From: an uncultured Lachnospiraceae bacterium
Lineage (GTDB): Bacteria > Bacillota > Clostridia > Lachnospirales > Lachnospiraceae
Assembly (NCBI GenBank): GCA_947593655.1
Contig: CANQDS010000002.1
Location: 19,151 to 83,150 of the forward strand
Direction of reading: 5' to 3'
DNA: 64,000 nucleotides
Position 1 is the first letter of the stretch, and each line of letters opens with the position of its first letter. The translations under genes were made by a program, and so were the position numbers. The notes below the pieces were generated by a model. That model was not told the DNA's origin and searched no databases. It was given only the letters and a program-made list of their open reading frames with translations. Below, piece by piece: positions 59,670 through 64,000 of the stretch.

Positions 59670-62600
59670 TCACTTTAGATCGATCTGCATTTCTGCCACT
59701 TTGCCCCCGCGCACGAGACGGGTTTCTTCATCCGGAAGAAACGGCGCGCAAATCGTTTGTTTTTTTCCGTTTTTTAATGTCAGCGTCCATTGCTTTACCG
59801 TCCGCCTTCCGGTATGCGGACTGCGGTCTAAGATCCGGTAAGTAACCGGCACTGTTCCAAGGAATACGGTGTCGATCTCTCCGCTCTCCGGGATCAGGTA
59901 ATCCGGGATCAGCGGTTCCAAACAGAGATTTAGTCCATTTTCTGTTATGGAAAACGGCTGCTTTCCGAAGAACATCAGCTGCCAGATCTCCAGAAACTCT
60001 GCGGTCGAACCGGACAGTCTTGCAACGTATCCCCTCCCCCACCGGGAAGGATCCGGATTCGCGCTCGAAGCAAGGAAGGAAACATTTTCCAGTGGACTGC
60101 GTCCGTAACGCGCCGGATCCAGAAACGGAACGGCCGCTTTGCGGAAATCCCCGGAAAATTCTTCATAAAGCCCGCTTCTTAAGAGTTCCAGCAGATACTT
60201 ATATTCCATATGCAGCCAGATGGACTCGTTTTCGAGCCATCCCGGAGTAAACGCTTTCGCCCGCCCGGCTTCAAAACTGACGCCTTCCAGACTTTCATTT
60301 ACTTTGTACATGCATAATTTCCGGTCATAGAGGCCGCTGTTTTTCACATGCTCTGCCATTTTACGCTTTTCTTCCGTGGAAAACGGCAGCTTCATCCAAT
60401 GCACCGGCCCCTCTAAAAATAACGGCAGCGGCGACGGTGTCAGCTTCTTCGGAAGCGGTCCGTCCTCCGTGTCTGCGATCTCCTCCGCCGTATAAGTGAA
60501 ATACGTAGGGATCACACCGTTTTCTCCGAAGGATATGGCCGCATGGACGGCATCTTCCGCCGCCTGTTCCATGACGGTCAAACCCGCCAGCAGCGCTTCG
60601 GTTTCCAGCACCAGACGCTGCCCCGAAAATCCGGTTGAAACCGCTGCGCGGTATTCTTCCTTTCTGCGGTTCATCAAATCCCAGCGGACATACGGATCGC
60701 TGTTTTCCTCCAGGATCCCCGCAACGTCGAAAAATAAATTCCTGATTTCATAAAACAGTTCCACATTGAGTCCATGCCGTTTTACGGCTTTTTTGACAAA
60801 ACGGATCAGACGCAGCAGCTCGCAGGTTTCCGGCATCGACGATCCGAAAAGCCCCGGCAGGCCGTTCAGCGCGTCGTACCATCCGGGCTTTCCGCCCTCC
60901 ATTTCGATCCCCATTCCGGCTGCGTCCAGCGTAGCGGTTTTGATGGTGCACAAAAGAAGGAGCTTTTCGATCAGCGTACTGTGCGCGGTATCTCCGTGCG
61001 CGGTCCTTACCCATTTGCCGGAAACGGATTCCAGTTCCGTCAGGGCATGATACTGGCGCAGGCCGTCTGCAGTTTTCCGGTAACGCTTTGCCCTCGGATT
61101 TACTGTCGCGCGGGGCGCATACCAGCGATAATCGGAATTTCCGAACAGCAGGCTGCGTTCCCTCTCCGGATAGACTGCCAGATAATTTTCAATCAGATCC
61201 AGATTATAGGTCCAGTGGTCACACCAGTATCCTTCGGAAAAATCAGCTTCCGGTTCTCGAAAGGCCGAGCAGACGGTCTCTGCTGTCAGCTTCATGACTT
61301 CGTCTTTGGACAGCCCCCACTCCTCCGCTTCCATTGCAAACGCGCCCGGCGTAAACGGCTGTGACAGGATCTTTTCCGCACGGCCGCGGCATTGGGCCGG
61401 AACCCAGCCGAGGATTTCGTTTAGACATTCCGGAGAGAGCAGATATTTTTCCGCCGTCAGCACCAGCGGATTGTATCCATCCGGCTGGATCAGTTCGTAA
61501 AAAGTACGGATGTTCCGCTCACCCAGTTCCGGGGCAAAACGCACGTCGCAGCGGCGGTTCTGGTTCACGTCCCGATAATTTCCGTTTCCTTGTGCAAAAT
61601 ACTCTCCGCCCAGAGAAAAATAATTGTACTCGCGTTCCGGATCCCCATGCTTGCGCGAATAAAGGTAAAAAGGCACACGCTTTCCGCCGCTTTCAAAGAA
61701 ATAAGCAACGCCGCCGCGCAGCAGATTGTCCAGATAAGTCTGACGGCAGTAACCGTCGAAAACAGGATCCGCCGTCTTTGTCCGGACTGCGGAAGTAAGC
61801 TCCCCGATCAGTTCTGCGGCCTGCCTGCGTTTTTCCAGAAACCATTCCGCCCCGCTGATCTGCCCGGCAAGCGTCTGTACTTCTTCTTTCCCGCCGGCCT
61901 GCCCGTAGAGCGAATATAATATGGTCTGTTCACCGGGTGCAAGTGTGGTTTTGAGCGGGAAGAAACAGCATGGAAATGCATTTTCCAGCGACTGTTTTTT
62001 CCCGGAAAAAGCGTCAAGCCCCGATGCGGCAAACGCATCCGGTTTTTCGAACGCGGTATCCTCGCCGAATACGAGGCGCTGATCCGCCAGCGGAGACAAA
62101 CGGCTGCCGACACCATCCCATCCCAGACAGAAATTGCAGCCTTTCACTTCGGTTACCCACGCAGTATCGGCCATTGACGCCCGCACCTTATAGCACGCCA
62201 GCCCTTTGTCGGCATCTTCTACGCGCATCCACGCCGTTGCCAGCTGCGTCATGTTCTTTAACGCATCCTGATCCACGCCGTAAGGAACCACTTCCGGCAT
62301 TCCGTCGAGGATCTCCAGCTCCAGCGGATGATCCGAAACGTTTGTAAGGGTAAGCATCCGCGCCAGCGCCGCCGTCCGTTCATGCGGGATCCCGAAATAA
62401 ACAACCGACGCTTCCATGCCGCTTTCTTTTGTTGTGATCTCCAGTTCTCCCGCCCCGATATGCATATCGCCGCCGGAAAACAGCTCGGCATATTCTCCGT
62501 TGATCCGGCCAAACGTGCGGAACCCCCGCGTCTTTACATCGCGGTAAGCGCAGTAAGCGGGCGAAAATTCCATGATGGCATGGTCTTTATCCTGCGCGCC

Positions 62601-62750
62601 GAAGCTGCAGACCGCCTGCCCGCGGTTATTGTAATAGCACCAGACCGGAACGCCCATCGGTCCTGCGATTCCCGGAAGAAAGCTTGAAAACGGCGGTTTC
62701 GCCTGATAATTTTCGATCACATAGCGTTCTTTTTCATCAAACATTTTCAT
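59670..62750 (-). CDS. Large glycoside phosphorylase-like protein (GH94-type family)
   Basis: NRRCDVRFAPELGERNIRTFYELIQPDGYNPLVL; GYWCDHWTYNLDLIENYLAVYPE; GGKPGWYDALNGLPGLFGSSM. Confidence 0.75.
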   Translation of the reverse strand: MKMFDEKERYVIENYQAKPPFSSFLPGIAGPMGVPVWCYYNNRGQAVCSFGAQDKDHAIMEFSPAYCAYRDVKTRGFRTFGRINGEYAELFSGGDMHIGAGELEITTKESGMEASVVYFGIPHERTAALARMLTLTNVSDHPLELEILDGMPEVVPYGVDQDALKNMTQLATAWMRVEDADKGLACYKVRASMADTAWVTEVKGCNFCLGWDGVGSRLSPLADQRLVFGEDTAFEKPDAFAASGLDAFSGKKQSLENAFPCCFFPLKTTLAPGEQTILYSLYGQAGGKEEVQTLAGQISGAEWFLEKRRQAAELIGELTSAVRTKTADPVFDGYCRQTYLDNLLRGGVAYFFESGGKRVPFYLYSRKHGDPEREYNYFSLGGEYFAQGNGNYRDVNQNRRCDVRFAPELGERNIRTFYELIQPDGYNPLVLTAEKYLLSPECLNEILGWVPAQCRGRAEKILSQPFTPGAFAMEAEEWGLSKDEVMKLTAETVCSAFREPEADFSEGYWCDHWTYNLDLIENYLAVYPERERSLLFGNSDYRWYAPRATVNPRAKRYRKTADGLRQYHALTELESVSGKWVRTAHGDTAHSTLIEKLLLLCTIKTATLDAAGMGIEMEGGKPGWYDALNGLPGLFGSSMPETCELLRLIRFVKKAVKRHGLNVELFYEIRNLFFDVAGILEENSDPYVRWDLMNRRKEEYRAAVSTGFSGQRLVLETEALLAGLTVMEQAAEDAVHAAISFGENGVIPTYFTYTAEEIADTEDGPLPKKLTPSPLPLFLEGPVHWMKLPFSTEEKRKMAEHVKNSGLYDRKLCMYKVNESLEGVSFEAGRAKAFTPGWLENESIWLHMEYKYLLELLRSGLYEEFSGDFRKAAVPFLDPARYGRSPLENVSFLASSANPDPSRWGRGYVARLSGSTAEFLEIWQLMFFGKQPFSITENGLNLCLEPLIPDYLIPESGEIDTVFLGTVPVTYRILDRSPHTGRRTVKQWTLTLKNGKKQTICAPFLPDEETRLVRGGKVAEMQIDLK

Positions 62751-64000
62751 TCTCCTTCCTGCCAAGTTCTACGGTAAAGGAAAGCACCGGATCCTCCGGC
62801 AGTTCCTCCCGCGGGATGACTGCCGCCAAACCCTGTCCGTTCCATGTTTTATCCTTGCATGTGACGCTTGTCACCTGATATTCGCCCCAGTCCAGCGCGT
62901 CCGGATTTAAGAAGCGCACATGGATCCTTCTTCCGGCGGCCGTACATTCGATTTCCGCGGCGCCCGCCCGAAACAGTTCTGCGGTCAGCTTCGGCGCAAT
63001 GGACAGATCGCCCATTTTTCCGCAGATGCCGAATACCTGCGTCTGCATCGTCAGAAGGAACCAGCTTGCCGATCCGGTCAGATACGGATACATTCCTCTG
63101 CCGCGCCCGTCAAAATACTCCGGGATTCCCGGCAGGATCCGGCTTTTGGAAAAATCCATGCTCTGATGGAAGAGGCATTCCAGCACCTTCCAGCCTTCAT
63201 GCGCCAGTCCCCTTGCATACAAGGCATAGGCATACATCACCGCCATGTGGCTGAAAACGGAGCCGTTTTCCTTATGCCCATAGGCAAAACCGAACATCCT
63301 TCCCATATCCAGTTTGACTTCCTTAAAATCTGTATTCAGACAGCAGCCGCCTCGCGCCGGATCGTACAGATACCAGTCCACGGTCCGGACGATTTCCCGA
63401 AGCTTCTTCTCATCCGCCGTCTGGGAAAGTATCGTAAAGACCTGTCCGGTCAGCATCACACGCACGTTTTTCCCGCGCAGTCCTTCCGCCTGACGGCCGG
63501 AATTATCATAATAACTGTTGTACCAGTGCATATCCGCTCCGTCGCTGATCCACTCGGTCCGGTTAATGCGCGTCCGAATCCGCTCCGCCATCGAAGAAAG
63601 CTGGTCGGCAAGGACATGAGAAGAAACCGTTGTTTTTCCCGCATCCTGATCCATCTGTCCGCAATACCGAAGCAGGGCTGCCTGCATTTTTTCGGGATCG
63701 TTTTCATCCGCTTCCTGGAATTCCAGAAGCTCTTTTAACGGAGCGGCAATCTCCACTTCCCGTCCGAGCGCTTCGGTTAGTCCGGCAAGGAGTTCAAAGC
63801 CATATGCATAGGCTGCCGTAAACGCCACGCTTTCCCCGCGTTCCTTCGCCATATCAAGGCCGTCGTTCCAGTCGGCGCCCCGAAGACGCATGAAGCCGTG
63901 TTCCCCGACATCAAAAAACGCCGCCGCAAACTGGATCAGGATATGCTCCAAAACGCTGCCATGCAGACTGGCATACTCTTCTTTTGGCCGTTCCCATTCT
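62737..64000 (-). CDS. Glycoside phosphorylase-like protein (GH94-type), C-terminal part; 5' end outside window
   Basis: RLRGADWNDGLDMAKERGESVAFTAAYAY; GRMFGFAYGHKENGSVFSHMAVMYAYALYARG; PGIPEYFDGRGRGMYPYLTGSASWFLLT; frame open to 64000. Confidence 0.85.
   Translation of the reverse strand, partial: EWERPKEEYASLHGSVLEHILIQFAAAFFDVGEHGFMRLRGADWNDGLDMAKERGESVAFTAAYAYGFELLAGLTEALGREVEIAAPLKELLEFQEADENDPEKMQAALLRYCGQMDQDAGKTTVSSHVLADQLSSMAERIRTRINRTEWISDGADMHWYNSYYDNSGRQAEGLRGKNVRVMLTGQVFTILSQTADEKKLREIVRTVDWYLYDPARGGCCLNTDFKEVKLDMGRMFGFAYGHKENGSVFSHMAVMYAYALYARGLAHEGWKVLECLFHQSMDFSKSRILPGIPEYFDGRGRGMYPYLTGSASWFLLTMQTQVFGICGKMGDLSIAPKLTAELFRAGAAEIECTAAGRRIHVRFLNPDALDWGEYQVTSVTCKDKTWNGQGLAAVIPREELPEDPVLSFTVELGRKENENV

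Noticed and set aside
58720-59841. 373-aa plus-strand ORF opposite GH30
   Set aside because: Antisense to a gene with intact catalytic motifs; low-complexity Arg/Pro-rich translation and no RBS context.
62920-63738. 272-aa plus-strand ORF opposite the phosphorylase-like gene
   Set aside because: Shadow ORF of a conserved coding sequence.

Overview
This 64 kb window comes from a low-to-mid-GC Firmicute, most likely a spore-forming Clostridia (Lachnospiraceae-like); that lineage call is inferred from gene content and synteny. From about 1 to 34.5 kb there is a dense, co-oriented housekeeping block: fhs/folD, rlmH, yqfC-yqfD-phoH-(degenerate 7TM-HD)-ybeY, SpoVB-like flippase, mutS-mutL-miaA, radC, mreBCD-PBP2-minCDE-rodA-mgsA, DacF-like lipoprotein and a PEP-synthase-like protein. 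From about 34.5 to 45.5 kb there is a more AT-rich accessory stretch with mixed strands: GNAT acetyltransferase, XRE regulators, a PBECR4-like protein, a MATE transporter split by one in-frame stop, PHP phosphatase, AraC plus an ABC pair, and a PIN toxin/antitoxin pair. From about 45.8 to 53.7 kb is a divisome/translation block (HlyD-like, yggS, sepF, ylmH, lspA, rluD, cytidylate-kinase-like, dtd, Xer recombinase). The remainder is mostly minus strand: PlsC, XRE, LysM/YneA-like gene with two SOS-box-like operators, MCP, GH30 and two glycoside-phosphorylase-like genes, the last truncated by the window edge. The strongest unexplained signals are a 171-bp nested multi-hairpin intergenic element (10966-11136), a 37-bp degenerate tandem array growing out of the 3' end of rluD (51007-51187), a LexA-box/promoter overlap in front of a YneA-like gene with an unusual N-terminal extension, a 7TM-HD protein that has lost its HD motif, and a KaiC-like/PEP-synthase fusion. 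I found no CRISPR array, rRNA, tRNA or complete prophage. All family calls come from reading motifs by eye and none was verified by database search.
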